A DNA stretch of 64,000 nt from Candidatus Vicinibacter affinis. GTDB lineage: Bacteria > Bacteroidota > Bacteroidia > Chitinophagales > Saprospiraceae. This document shows, one piece after another, positions 54,857 through 64,000 of the stretch. Location of the stretch: positions 310,001 to 374,000 of the forward strand of contig JADJNH010000006.1 of assembly GCA_016714365.1 (NCBI GenBank), read 5' to 3'. Both the position numbers and the translations under genes were made by a program. Numbering within the stretch: the first letter of the stretch is position 1; every line of letters begins with the position of its first letter. The notes under the pieces are model-generated. The model did not search any database. It was not told the DNA's origin and saw only the letters and a list, made by a program, of their open reading frames with translations.

Positions 54857-55336
54857 CTAACAACGTAAGGTCTGTGTCATCAGCAAAATGCTCCTCATCA
54901 GCGGTGGATCAGTATGGGTCAACCATGGATTGGTCAGAGCATTATTATTGAAAGCAACACTCAAAATTTCGCCTACCGGAGGTGCACTCAAATCGAAAAC
55001 AAACTTGCCTTGCGGAGATGCTTTTTTACCGGCTACTTGAGCCTCTACCGAAATTTTACAGTATTTATGATTGTCGGAACAACAAGGTTTGCGAGAAATG
55101 GAAGATTTTCCGGTTGGCTTAGTATTCGATATTTTCTGGCTGCAGCCGGTTTTGGTCTCTCCAAAACTCGCCTTGATTTTGCTTGATTTCTTTTTGGAGC
55201 AGCTGTCGGGCCTCCCAAAAATACTGACCAACCTGCCTTTTTTCTGACACAGGTGCTCAAAAAACACCACCCCCGTGGAAGAAACCAACAGGTTGATTGC
55301 TATAAACAAATGTAAAACACGAAGCAAATCGTTCAA
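54857..55336 (-). CDS. HYC_CC_PP-like small cysteine-rich protein
   Basis: 159 residues with a TTG start; a stop lies immediately upstream. A hydrophobic N-terminal segment is followed by EHLCQKKG, a run of basic residues, KPCCSDNHKYC and a terminal TDPPLMRS. The H-x-C ... CC ... PP order matches the HYC_CC_PP family of Bacteroidota, often found near metal-transport genes. It is probably the first gene of the MbnP/CcP operon. The function of the family is unknown. Confidence 0.6.
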   Translation of the reverse strand: MNDLLRVLHLFIAINLLVSSTGVVFFEHLCQKKGRLVSIFGRPDSCSKKKSSKIKASFGETKTGCSQKISNTKPTGKSSISRKPCCSDNHKYCKISVEAQVAGKKASPQGKFVFDLSAPPVGEILSVAFNNNALTNPWLTHTDPPLMRSILLMTQTLRC

Positions 55337-55473
55337 TTATTGACTAAGTAAAGGTAAGTCATTTTTAATTTTTCCTAAACAATAATTCTTGACCAGACTG
55401 CAATTAGAATTCCTCCATTCCACCCTTGTAGATTGATGTATTGGAGTGGTGGGTGATTTTCTGATATTTAAAA

Positions 55474-55816
55474 GGCTAAGCGGGACATATTCAACTCATC
55501 CCCCCAATAAATTGGGGGCACGGCCCCAACCCCTCTCTTAAAAGAGAGGGGGGATTCAATGACAGGAGAGTTTTGGGAAGGCTCAGTGGGACGCATTCAA
55601 CTCACCCCCAACCCCTCTCTTAAAAGAGAGGGGGGCTCAAAGGGATGCATACTTTTATGAGGAAGTCTAACATCACATTTGCTAATTAGCTAATTAACTC
55701 ATTAGCTCATTCTCTTCGCTGTCGCACGATACTCTGCTTACAGCAGAGATCGTTCAGTCATCTCATTCTCACATTCTCTCATTCTCACATTCTCACATTC
55801 TCCAATTCTCTAATTT
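55474..55816. repeat. Hairpin-rich repeat block, right of the copper cluster, with CATTCTCA-type tract
   Basis: GGCTAAGCGGGAC (55474) and GGCTCAGTGGGAC (55580) start two units with the CCCCTCTCTT/AAGAGAGGGG hairpin. Further on lies ACGAT-A-CTCTGCT-TAC-AGCAGAG-ATCGT (about 55726-55754). Compared with the left block, the top stem pair changes C-G to T-A on both sides. From about 55757 to 55816 there is a run of imperfect CATTCTCA units. No coding sequence was found. Confidence 0.7.
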
Positions 55817-55822
55817 CCCTCA

Positions 55823-58800
55823 TTACTTCGGCCATCTTCCCGGCGTATACGGCGCTTTGTTCATTTCAAGTTCTTTTTCCAACTCGCTGATCTGTGCGTC
55901 CACCATTTTCATTTCTTCCAGTACTTTGCTGAATTGTCGTGATGCGATGTCGTAATTTGTTTTGCAGCTTTTAGGAATGGAAGAGGTGATGTTCCAGACT
56001 GTATATTCCAAAATTCCTACACGGTCATTGACAGTGGTAGCTGTTTCAAATTCACGCCTTGCTCTGGTGGCATCGCCGTTGAAAGTAAGATTGATGGCAT
56101 TTAATTTTTTCTGGATGGCGGCTGTCTTTTCCAGTAAATTTTTTGGTGAGGCGGGCATGTCGAGCATGGCAGATTTTGCATGGGCGATTCTGGTATTCAT
56201 TTCATTAAAAATATCGCCTGCAGCGCTGGTTGCTTTGCGCAGGTCTGCTACTTTTTGACAGAAAGCAATGTTGTCTTTCATGTCTTTGGATGGCAGCGTT
56301 CCCTGATTCAATAAATTTAATTTGAATTCGACTGGACCTGCGATCGGTGTCAACACACCATCGACGTATTTCTGAAGTAAGAGCTTGTAAGTTCCCGGCA
56401 TTACCAAGTGTCCCACTTCTTCTTCTCCAAACAATTGATCAGGTGCCGGAACATAACGACCTACAACCGGCGCCGGTGTGGCAGTTCGACCATCCCAACT
56501 GATTCGCTTCAAACCTTTTTTTGCAGCAGTTTTTAAATGTCTGACTACATTTCCACTTTGATCCATGATGGTAAATAATAAATATGGATCTTGCTGTTCG
56601 TCTTCTGCTCGCAAACTGTCTAACGTTGGATAATAAAATTTTTCTCCTTTATCTGATTTTGCTTTTTCTGCTTCTTTGCGAAGTTCTTTCAAAGTCTTGA
56701 TGTCGTCTTTAACAAAGTAAGTAAAGACAACGCCAGGTTTTGGATTCGGTGTGCTGAAATAAGAAGATCCCATGTGCCCTTTGTCGCGAAGACCCAGCGG
56801 CAATCTTTCTACATACATCAATCCATCTTTTATTGGATAGATGACTGCTTCTTTGTTGAAATCTTCTTTCTTGACATTGCGCAGACAAGAATAATCATCG
56901 AGGATGTAAAACCCACGACCGAAAGTTCCCAACACCACATCGTTCTCACGTCGTTGCAATTCAATATCTCTTACTGCAACCGTAGGCAATCCTGATTTTA
57001 ATTGTATCCAGGTCGCAGCACCGTTGTTGGAAAAAAAACATCCGAACTCTGTGCCCACAAAAAGTAAATTAGGATCTACATGATCTTCTGCAATGGAATA
57101 CAAAGAACCCCTTGCAGGAAGATTGCTTTGAATGGCTTTCCATGTTTTTCCTACGTCGGTGGTTTTTAAAACATAAGGCTTGAAGTCACCGTATCGATGA
57201 TGATTGAAACAAACATAAGCAGTGTTTTTATCATGCAGGGAGGCGATGATCTGGTGTACATAAGATTGCGCTGGCACACCCGGCAAATTGTCAAATTTTG
57301 TCCAGTTTTTTCCACCGTCTGTGGTGAGTTGGATGAGACCATCGTCTGTTCCCACCCATATCATTTCAGGATTCAGTTTTGATTCCGCGATGCTGGTCAA
57401 CTGGCCGTAAATATCCGTACTTCCATTTTTCGCGATGGCATCGACCGACCAAACCTTGCCCATGACTTCTATTTTATTCCGGTCGATCTGACGACTCAGA
57501 TCAGGGCTGATCACCTGCCAGGATTCTCCACGGTCATCTGTACGGAATAATTTATTGGCGCCAAAATACAATCTGGTATTGGCATGTTGACTGATGAACA
57601 AAGGTGCATCCCAGTTCCAGCGGTAAGGAGCCTCTCCTTCGCCTTCCACAGGTTTTATGGACAGATATTCTCCATTCTTGCGATCGTAACGCACAAGGCC
57701 TCCATATTGAGATTGCGCATAGACGATGTTCGGATCTTTAGGATCCACCTGCGTTTCAAAACCATCGCCGGTAGAGGTCACATACCAGTCGGCATTTGTG
57801 ATTCCATTGGCAGAGGTAGATCTGCTCGGACCGCCAAGACTTAGGTTGTCCTGCGTACCACCATGCACATGATAGAAGGGCAGATCATTGTCTGTGGATA
57901 CTTTGTAAAATTGCGTCACCGGAAGATTGGATTTAAATTCCCAGCTGCGCGCGTGGTCGTAGGTCTCATACACGCCACCATCGCAACCCACCAACAAGTG
58001 ATTGCCATTGGTAGGGTCTACCCATATACAATGATTGTCTATGTGTTTGTTGATTTCTCCAAGATTGGAAACAGATTTTCCACCATCGGTGGATACTTTG
58101 TAATAAGTATCCGTGATGTAAATTTTATTGACGTCTATTGGATCACACACGATCTCCTGATAATAATTTCCGGAAGTGAAAAAAGGATTTCTTTTCTCCC
58201 AACTAGAACCCTTGTCTCCAGAGCGATAAATGCCACCTTTGTCATCCTTGGCTTCTACAACGGTGTACAGTACATCCGGATTTACAGGACTGATGGCGAG
58301 GCCCATTCTTCCCACATCTCCTGAAGGAAGTCCACCTTCCAGTTTTTTCCAGTTCGCTCCCCCATCCGTAGATTTATAGATGGCAGATTCAGGCCCTCCG
58401 CCTATGTAGGTAAAGACTTTTCTCATGCGCTGGTGGAAGGCCGCGTAGAGAATTTTTGGATTTCTTGGATCCATGACCAGATCATTGCAACCCGTATAGG
58501 CGCTGACCGATTTAACACAAGTCCAGGTATTGCCACCGTCGGTAGACTTGTACACACCCCGATCGCCACCTTCACTCCACACAGGACCATAGGCGGCGAC
58601 ATAGACTATATTCGCATCGGTAGGATCGACTACAATTTCTGCGATGTGTTCAGAATTTTTGAGGCCCATATTCTTCCAGGATTTTCCGCCATCCTCACTT
58701 TTGTACACGCCATCTCCGTAGGCGACGGATCGCTGGTTGTTGTTTTCACCGGAGCCTACCCATACGGTGGAAGCATTGTTGGGATCCAGACTGACGCAGC

Positions 58801-59098
58801 CGATGGAATAAGAACCTTCCCCATCGAAAATCGGACTAAAAGTCAGTCCTTTATTGGTGGTTTTCCAAACGCCGCCGGAGGAAGACGCGACATAATACTC
58901 GCTGTGATTTTTTGGGTTGACTGCAAAATCAGATATCCTACCCGATGTGACCGCAGGGCCGATGGACCGGAAGGCCAACCCGGAGAAAGCCCCTGAATTC
59001 ATAGGGTCCACCGGTTTGGCCTCTTCTTTTTTCTGTGCATGGAGGCTTACCGAACAACAAGTAAACAGAATCAAACTGTACAAAATGGATCTAAGCAT
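55823..59098 (-). CDS. Sortilin/BNR-repeat propeller protein
   Basis: 1091 residues with a signal peptide (ending SVSLHAQ). The N-terminal two-thirds carry many Asp-box repeats (SxDxGxxW type: SSGGVWKTTNKG, KSEDGGKSWKN, KSTDGGNTWTC, RTDDRGESW, TTDGGKNW), which form a ten-bladed Vps10-like propeller. The C-terminal third has an Ig-like segment (GNVVRHLKTAAKKGLKRISW) and a helical end. These are widespread in Bacteroidota and usually annotated as glycosyl hydrolase or WD40/YVTN/BNR-like. There is no clear T9SS tail. The catalytic function is not shown. Confidence 0.88.
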   Translation of the reverse strand: MLRSILYSLILFTCCSVSLHAQKKEEAKPVDPMNSGAFSGLAFRSIGPAVTSGRISDFAVNPKNHSEYYVASSSGGVWKTTNKGLTFSPIFDGEGSYSIGCVSLDPNNASTVWVGSGENNNQRSVAYGDGVYKSEDGGKSWKNMGLKNSEHIAEIVVDPTDANIVYVAAYGPVWSEGGDRGVYKSTDGGNTWTCVKSVSAYTGCNDLVMDPRNPKILYAAFHQRMRKVFTYIGGGPESAIYKSTDGGANWKKLEGGLPSGDVGRMGLAISPVNPDVLYTVVEAKDDKGGIYRSGDKGSSWEKRNPFFTSGNYYQEIVCDPIDVNKIYITDTYYKVSTDGGKSVSNLGEINKHIDNHCIWVDPTNGNHLLVGCDGGVYETYDHARSWEFKSNLPVTQFYKVSTDNDLPFYHVHGGTQDNLSLGGPSRSTSANGITNADWYVTSTGDGFETQVDPKDPNIVYAQSQYGGLVRYDRKNGEYLSIKPVEGEGEAPYRWNWDAPLFISQHANTRLYFGANKLFRTDDRGESWQVISPDLSRQIDRNKIEVMGKVWSVDAIAKNGSTDIYGQLTSIAESKLNPEMIWVGTDDGLIQLTTDGGKNWTKFDNLPGVPAQSYVHQIIASLHDKNTAYVCFNHHRYGDFKPYVLKTTDVGKTWKAIQSNLPARGSLYSIAEDHVDPNLLFVGTEFGCFFSNNGAATWIQLKSGLPTVAVRDIELQRRENDVVLGTFGRGFYILDDYSCLRNVKKEDFNKEAVIYPIKDGLMYVERLPLGLRDKGHMGSSYFSTPNPKPGVVFTYFVKDDIKTLKELRKEAEKAKSDKGEKFYYPTLDSLRAEDEQQDPYLLFTIMDQSGNVVRHLKTAAKKGLKRISWDGRTATPAPVVGRYVPAPDQLFGEEEVGHLVMPGTYKLLLQKYVDGVLTPIAGPVEFKLNLLNQGTLPSKDMKDNIAFCQKVADLRKATSAAGDIFNEMNTRIAHAKSAMLDMPASPKNLLEKTAAIQKKLNAINLTFNGDATRARREFETATTVNDRVGILEYTVWNITSSIPKSCKTNYDIASRQFSKVLEEMKMVDAQISELEKELEMNKAPYTPGRWPK

Positions 59099-59753
59099 GT
59101 GCGTATTTTTTTGAAATTAGAGGCTAAAAGTAAGGCAAATACGTAACATTTCGTAGATGAGATATTTTTTATCTGAATGGCTCTTAAAAGTCACTTTAAA
59201 ACGGGAGCAATAGGAGCCTTATCCCATGCCTTCAAAAGGCATTTAGTTAAACACATTAAAAGCCAGGTCACCGGAAATAATAGATTTCGAATTCATCTTA
59301 AGCTCAGGCCAAAGATTGTAAGCTGTTACAAAGCATTTGGATAGATATAATGAAAATATTTATTTAAATATGCAAAATACAAAAGCGCAATATATTTAAT
59401 ATATTCACCTGCCGTTTGTCGCAAAAGGGTGAATGGACTTCCTGAACATTGGGAGCCTCTTTAAAAGATAATTATTAGATTTAGATTAAGTGGTTCTGAA
59501 ATTCGGAAGAATGTGGATTAGGGATTTTTCTAGATTGAAACAGGGTCAATAAAAGCAAAGTTTTCTTAGAATATCAAATAATGTCAAAAACGAGAAATAA
59601 AAATAAACGAAGAAAAGTTTCGCAAATCTTGCCAAAACTGGACGGATATGCGCAATGAAGTCTTGTGTATTAACAAGTTAGGGTTAATGGCAATGAGCCT
59701 ATTTGAGTAAAATTTAACATAGTATTTAACTAAAAAAGTTGTAATTTTATGAT
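59099..59753. other. Intergenic, no feature seen
   Basis: 655 bp of AT-rich sequence between the BNR gene and the MNT antitoxin gene. No tRNA, repeat or plausible reading frame was recognised on either strand. Confidence 0.4.
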
Positions 59754-60044
59754 ATGAAAACTCTACAAGAAGTAAAAACAATATTGGCAAATCATAAACA
59801 ACAATTATTCAACAACTATCCATTAAAGTCACTTGCAATATTTGGGTCTTATTCAAGGGAAGAGAATAAAGACAAAAGTGATTTAGATATCTTAGTTGAA
59901 TTCAACGATAAAATCGGCGTACGATTTATAGACCTAGCAGATGAGATTGAAAGTATTGTCGGATTAAAGGTTGATTTGGTTTCAAAAAATGGTATTAAAG
60001 AGAAATACTTTTCAGCCATTAATGCAGACTTAATATATGTCTAG
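59754..60044 (+). CDS. mntA: MntA-like nucleotidyltransferase antitoxin
   Basis: 96 residues, minimal nucleotidyltransferase fold. The motif GSYSREENKDKSDLDILVEF (from residue 31) gives GS...SDLD with both catalytic aspartates; a third Asp lies in KVDLVS. In MNT-HEPN systems MntA AMPylates the HepT toxin and so inactivates it. It overlaps hepT by 8 bases. First gene of the defence-like cluster at the window end. Confidence 0.92.
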   Translation: MKTLQEVKTILANHKQQLFNNYPLKSLAIFGSYSREENKDKSDLDILVEFNDKIGVRFIDLADEIESIVGLKVDLVSKNGIKEKYFSAINADLIYV

Positions 60045-60387
60045 GCGAGATACGTTATTGCTTTTGAACGATATGTTGCAATCTGCTAAAAAGATTAAGC
60101 AATATACAACTGGCTTCGATTTTCAAGTGTTTATATCTGATGACAAAACAATTGATGCAGTAGTACGAAATTTTGAAATAATTGGAGAAGCAGCAAATAG
60201 AATAGATCCAGATTTTAAAAATAATCATCCGGAGATTGAATGGAGAAGAATCAAAGGTTTTCGAAATAGAATTGTACATGATTATTTTGGAATTGACTAC
60301 GGAATAGTCTGGGATATTATTGATTCCTATTTAGATAATTTAATTGAGAATTTGCAAGAAATAATAGATAAACTAAATGCCACATAG
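60037..60387 (+). CDS. hepT: HepT-like HEPN-domain ribonuclease toxin
   Basis: 116 residues, DUF86/HepT family. Helices contain the HEPN motif RNRIVHDY (Arg76, His81, Tyr83; Rx4HxY), which is the RNase active site and includes the tyrosine that is AMPylated in known pairs. It overlaps the antitoxin gene. It is complete. Confidence 0.92.
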   Translation: MSRRDTLLLLNDMLQSAKKIKQYTTGFDFQVFISDDKTIDAVVRNFEIIGEAANRIDPDFKNNHPEIEWRRIKGFRNRIVHDYFGIDYGIVWDIIDSYLDNLIENLQEIIDKLNAT

Positions 60388-60509
60388 CCCATATAGCAGC
60401 TATCCAAAAGGCGGGGTTTGGTATTTAATAGTAAATATTGTGGTAAAAGTCCTGCTCTTCGGGTTGCTGCAAAACGGTAGCAACAAGTATAACATAGAAC
60501 AATTTATTA
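60388..60509. other. Short spacer between HepT and NUDIX genes
   Basis: 122 bp. It includes an inverted pair GGCGGGGTTTGG near 60411 without a partner, and a weak hairpin CTCTTCGGGTTGC. An open frame joins it to the NUDIX gene, but it does not look protein-like. Confidence 0.3.
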
Positions 60510-60904
60510 ATGAAAAAATTGAAGTCGTTGCAGGTGTAATATTTTGGAAGAATCTAGTACTATGTGTTCAAAGACCAAAAAACAAGCTCCATTACATTTC
60601 TGAGAAATATGAATTTCCTGGGGGTAAAATTGAAGAAGGTGAAACCAGGGAAGAAGCCTTACATCGAGAGTTACTAGAAGAGTTGAATCTTTCTATAAAA
60701 ATAAAGTCTTTTTTTCTAACTGTAGTTCATGAATACCCAGATTTTGAATTAACAATGCATAGTTTTATATGTGAAGCTGATTCGAAAGAAATCACGCTTA
60801 ATGAACATGTTGATAAAAAATGGTTGCACATTAATGAGCTAACCAAACTAGATTGGGCAGCAGCTGATATTCCAATAGTCAATAAACTATTATTAAATGA
60901 ATAA
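60510..60904 (+). CDS. NUDIX hydrolase (MutT-like), start frame broken by homopolymer
   Basis: The domain begins IEVVAGVIFWKN and carries the Nudix box GGKIEEGETREEALHRELLEEL (written as GGKIEEGETREEA and HRELLEELNL), with G-x5-E-x7-RE-x2-EE. The final Gly is replaced by Asn. There is no in-frame ATG: the natural start MKKIEVVAG needs 7 A after ATG at 60510-60512, but 6 are present (60513-60518). Otherwise a longer frame from 60377 would be read, with an unlikely start. It would clean up nucleotides such as 8-oxo-dGTP. It overlaps the helicase by 8 bases. Confidence 0.8.
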
Positions 60905-63900
60905 GCTATTAGAAAGTTTCAAAAAGAGCTTAGAGACAGGTTATGTAGATAAGTCCGTTCTTTCTAATCTTGATTATCAACCAGAGTTATTAATTAATCA
61001 AAAGAATCCACCAAGGAAGATTCTTTCAACTATTCTTCATGATTTAGAACATTGCAATCAGTTTTTTATTTCCGTGGCATTTGTCACAACGAATGGTGTA
61101 GCTACGATTATTAATAAACTTATAGAACTCGAAAAGCGAGGTATTAAAGGTCAAATACTTGTTTCCCAGTATTTAAATTTTACACAGCCAGAAGCGCTGA
61201 GAAGGTTTCTTCAGTTTGATAATATCGATCTAAGGATTGCTACAACAGGAAATGCACATGCTAAAGGGTATATTTTTAAAAACAAAGAACATTACAACCT
61301 AATTGTTGGTAGCAGCAACCTGACTGCCCAAGCCTTATGCACAAATAAGGAATGGAATATAAAAGTATCCGCTTTAGACGAAAGTGGTATTGTTGAAAAA
61401 GTTCTTCAAGAATTTTGTGCTGATTTCGAAAAAGGAACGCCCGTATCGTCAGAATTTCTCTTAGCCTATGAAGAAATCTATCAGAATCAACTTCTGCAAA
61501 CCCAAAAATCAAAACTTGAAGACTCGACTGATTTACAACAGACTATTACTCCAAATTCTATGCAAATGGAAGCATTGGAGAATCTTCAAAGATTGAGGTA
61601 TGATGGTAAAAATAAAGCTTTGATAATTTCAGCAACAGGAACGGGTAAAACGTATTTGTCGGCATTTGACGCACTTGCCTTTAATCCGAAAAAAAAATAT
61701 TGTTTGTCGTACATCGCTTGACAATTGCTAAAGATTCATTAAGCACTTTTAAAAGTGTTTTTGGAGCTGATAAAACAATGGGGGTGTATTCTGGCAACCA
61801 AAGAGAATTAGATTGTGATTTTGTCTTCTCCACCATTCAAACTATTTCGAAACCAAACCACTTAGACAATTTCTCTAAAGACCACTTTGATTACATCATA
61901 ATTGATGAAACACATCGCTCAGGTGCAGATTCCTATTTACGACTTATCGAGCACTTTGAACCCAAGTTCCTGTTAGGAATGACTGCTACACCTGAGCGTA
62001 CTGACGGTAATGACATATTTCGCCTTTTTGACCATAATATCGCCTACGAAATCCGATTGAACAAGGCAATGGAAGAGGAAATGCTCAGTTCATTTCATTA
62101 CTTCGGAGTTGCTGACTTATCGATTGATAACACCCCTGTGGACACTAAATCAGACTTCAGGTATTTGGTGGCAAGGGAACGCGTTGAGAGAATTATTGAA
62201 AAAGCAAAATTTTACGGAAGTGATAATGGTATAACGCGAGGTTTAATCTTTTGCTCCAGAAAGAATGAAGCGATAGAGTTAGCGGAATTATTCAATTCAG
62301 AAGGGATTAAAGCAATAGCTCTCACAGGTGATAATTCTGAAGAAGAAAGATCCCTTGCAATTGAAAAGTTGGAAACAGACAACCTGAATGAGAAAATTGA
62401 TTACATATTCACCGTGGATATTTTTAACGAAGGGATTGATATTCCGAAAATCAATCAGATCATCATGCTTCGTCCAACTGAATCAGCCATAATTTTCATA
62501 CAACAATTAGGAAGGGGGCTGAGAAAGGTTGATGGAAAAGGCTATTTGACAGTGATTGATTTCATAGGAAACTATGAAAACAACTATCTCATACCCATCG
62601 CTTTGTATGGGGATACTTCATACAACAAGGACTCATTAAGGAAGTTAATCACGGAAGGAAGTAGAATGATTCCTGGAGCTTCCACTATCAATTTTGATGA
62701 AATCACCAAGGAAAGAATCTTTCAATCCATTGATTCTGCAAATATGCAGCTGTTTGCTGATTTAAAAAAGGATTACAACATTTTGAAATTCAAGTTGGGA
62801 CGAAAACCAATGATGATGGACTTTATAGAACATGGTTCTCGCGATCCGTTTTTATTTGTGGAATACGCTAATTCTTATTACAATTTTATGTACAAGGTCG
62901 AAAAACTGGAACCATCATTATCAAAGCAACAAGTAAAATTGCTTGAGCTGTTTTCGAAAGAAATTAACAACTCAAAACGAGTTGAGGAAAGCCTCATTAT
63001 GAAGTTTCTTATTGAGTCAGAAGAACTCACAGTTAAAAAATTAAAGGACTTTGTTCAAGCCAAGTATCAGTATACCATTGCGGATGACACTATAAAATCT
63101 TGTATTACAAATCTCAATTTCGAGTTTATTCGTGAAAAGAAAGACGGCAAGATGCTTTCAGCTAAAGAGATATACAATTTAGATGTTCTCGGAATTGAAC
63201 AAGGAAAATTTGTCCTTTCAAGCGATTTCATTCATCACTTAAATCAAGATGAATTTAAACTTCATCTACTTGACTCAACAGACTTTTCAATCTACGAATT
63301 CGACAGGTTGTTTGATGCAAAAAATTGGCAAAAAGGATTTGTGCTTTACAAAAAGTATTCGCGAAAAGATGTATTCAGAATATTAAATGTGCCAGAAAAC
63401 CCTGTGGCACAAAATGTTGGTGGCTACTTAGTCAGTCCAGATAATTCGCATTGTCCGATTTTTGTGAATTATCACAAAGAAGATCATATTTCAGAGTCAA
63501 CCAAGTATGAGGATCAATTTGTAAATAACAAAGAATTTGATTGGATGTCGAAGTCTAATCGAACATTAAGTAGCAATGATGTTCAATCAATTTTAGGTAA
63601 AAACGGCCCCATTCGACTTCCACTTTTTATTAAGAAAAATAATGACGAGGGAATGAACTTTTATTACATGGGTGAGGTGACTCCTGAATTAGATGGAGTG
63701 CAACAAACCACGATTCCAAACGATCAAGGAAATCAACTTTCTGTGGTAAAAATTCGATTCAACTTGACTAATCCTGTTACACCAACTATTTATAATTATC
63801 TACACGAAAATGTTATAAACAATAAACCCAATTCAGAATCAAAACTAAATTTTATACATCCACAGCAATCCACAGAATTTGAAGAAAAATTGCGAAATCC

Positions 63901-64000
63901 AATTCCATTATATGATTTCTATGCTGCTGCGGGCTCGTTTAGCGAAATACAATCTGATAAAAATTATAAACTCATTGAAGGTCCTGAAAACAGTTCCAAC
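60897..64000 (+). CDS. PLD-nuclease/DEAD helicase/DUF3427 protein, frame interrupted and truncated by window end
   Basis: An N-terminal PLD-like domain (about 40-170; HAKGYIF and GSSNLTAQA, one HxK...GSSN half-site) is followed by an SF2 helicase core: ATGTGKT (246-252), DETH in IIIDETHRSG, TATPERTDG and QLGRGLRK. A DUF3427-like region then leads to LYDFYAAAGSF, which resembles the start of an S24/LexA-like domain. The frame breaks in a 9-A run at 61689-61697; ten would give PKKKILFVVHRLTIAK. The rest stays open to the window end. Such NUDIX-helicase pairs are found in defence contexts. The true 3' end is not visible. Confidence 0.85.

Noticed and set aside
55757..55816. CRISPR array from the CATTCTCA repeats
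   Set aside because: Units are about 8 bp and imperfect, without spacers or cas genes; it is a simple repeat.
57863..58996. Long plus-strand frames opposite the BNR protein
   Set aside because: They arise from the repetitive Asp-box coding on the other strand and have no domain or start signal.
59099..59753. tRNA gene in the gap before mntA
   Set aside because: No T-loop GGTTCRA or matching acceptor stem was seen on either strand.
60377..60509. Extended N-terminus of the NUDIX protein
   Set aside because: The additional residues have no similarity to NUDIX proteins and no ordinary start codon; a one-base homopolymer fix gives a natural start at 60510.

Overview
The window looks like chromosomal DNA of a Bacteroidota member, most like the Saprospiria/Chitinophagia group. 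The evidence is AT-rich DNA, several secreted proteins ending in a type IX secretion (T9SS, Por) sorting domain, TAnnTTTG-type -7 promoters, a SusC/outer-membrane-barrel receptor with a carboxypeptidase-regulatory N-terminus, a sortilin-like BNR protein, an M43 cytophagalysin-like protease, and ECF sigma, LytTR and HisKA_2/LuxR regulators. Species cannot be called. Single-base length changes in A/T homopolymers break at least six genes in the window, so many 'frameshifts' may be residual assembly errors.

Layout. 1-525: N-terminal part of an ECF sigma factor. 612-4882: tandem array of an IS110-family element (one internally deleted copy and two full copies, period 1936 bp), with a structured non-coding segment upstream of each recombinase that is a good bridge-RNA candidate. 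5047-5203: a promoter and terminator bracketing a possible small RNA. 5324-9543: core genes feoA-feoB, a small membrane protein and mnmE. 9527-24786: a probable genomic island in the 3' end of mnmE. The last codons of mnmE (FCIGK-stop) recur at 23232-23249 and 24768-24786, and the thdF/mnmE 3' end is the known SGI1-type integration site. The island carries an outer-membrane phospholipase-like protein, two divergent RCC1-repeat T9SS proteins, small orphans, an IS21 istB relic, an unrecognised three-gene operon (917-aa protein, calcineurin-like phosphoesterase, 121-aa protein), an orphan LytTR regulator and a DUF4143 ATPase. 24930-26331: a decayed primase-like fragment and a mobile-mystery A/B (HTH + Fic) pair, so accessory DNA continues.

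26502-41319: ABC exporter (MFP, permease, ATPase), slipin, M43 protease, AraC regulator with outer-membrane receptor, zinc-ribbon protein, and a LuxR response regulator with its histidine kinase. 41481-46467: four tandem paralogous secreted PHB-depolymerase-like esterases, divergent from the two-component system and separated from it by two related palindromes. 47242-51232: Crp-type regulator, small barrel protein, methyltransferase, DsrE protein, MFS transporter and rhodanese. 51559-55336: two di-haem MbnH/CcP-like lipoproteins, an MbnP-like copper protein with a T9SS tail and a Cys-rich HYC_CC_PP-like protein, flanked by direct copies of a hairpin-rich repeat. 55823-59098: BNR/sortilin-like protein. 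59754-64000: a small defence-type cluster with MntA/HepT (MNT/HEPN) toxin-antitoxin, a NUDIX hydrolase, and a PLD-nuclease/helicase/DUF3427 protein cut by the window end just as a probable S24-like domain begins.

The least explained part is the operon at 16325-21028 inside the mnmE island. It is the best candidate for an undescribed system.
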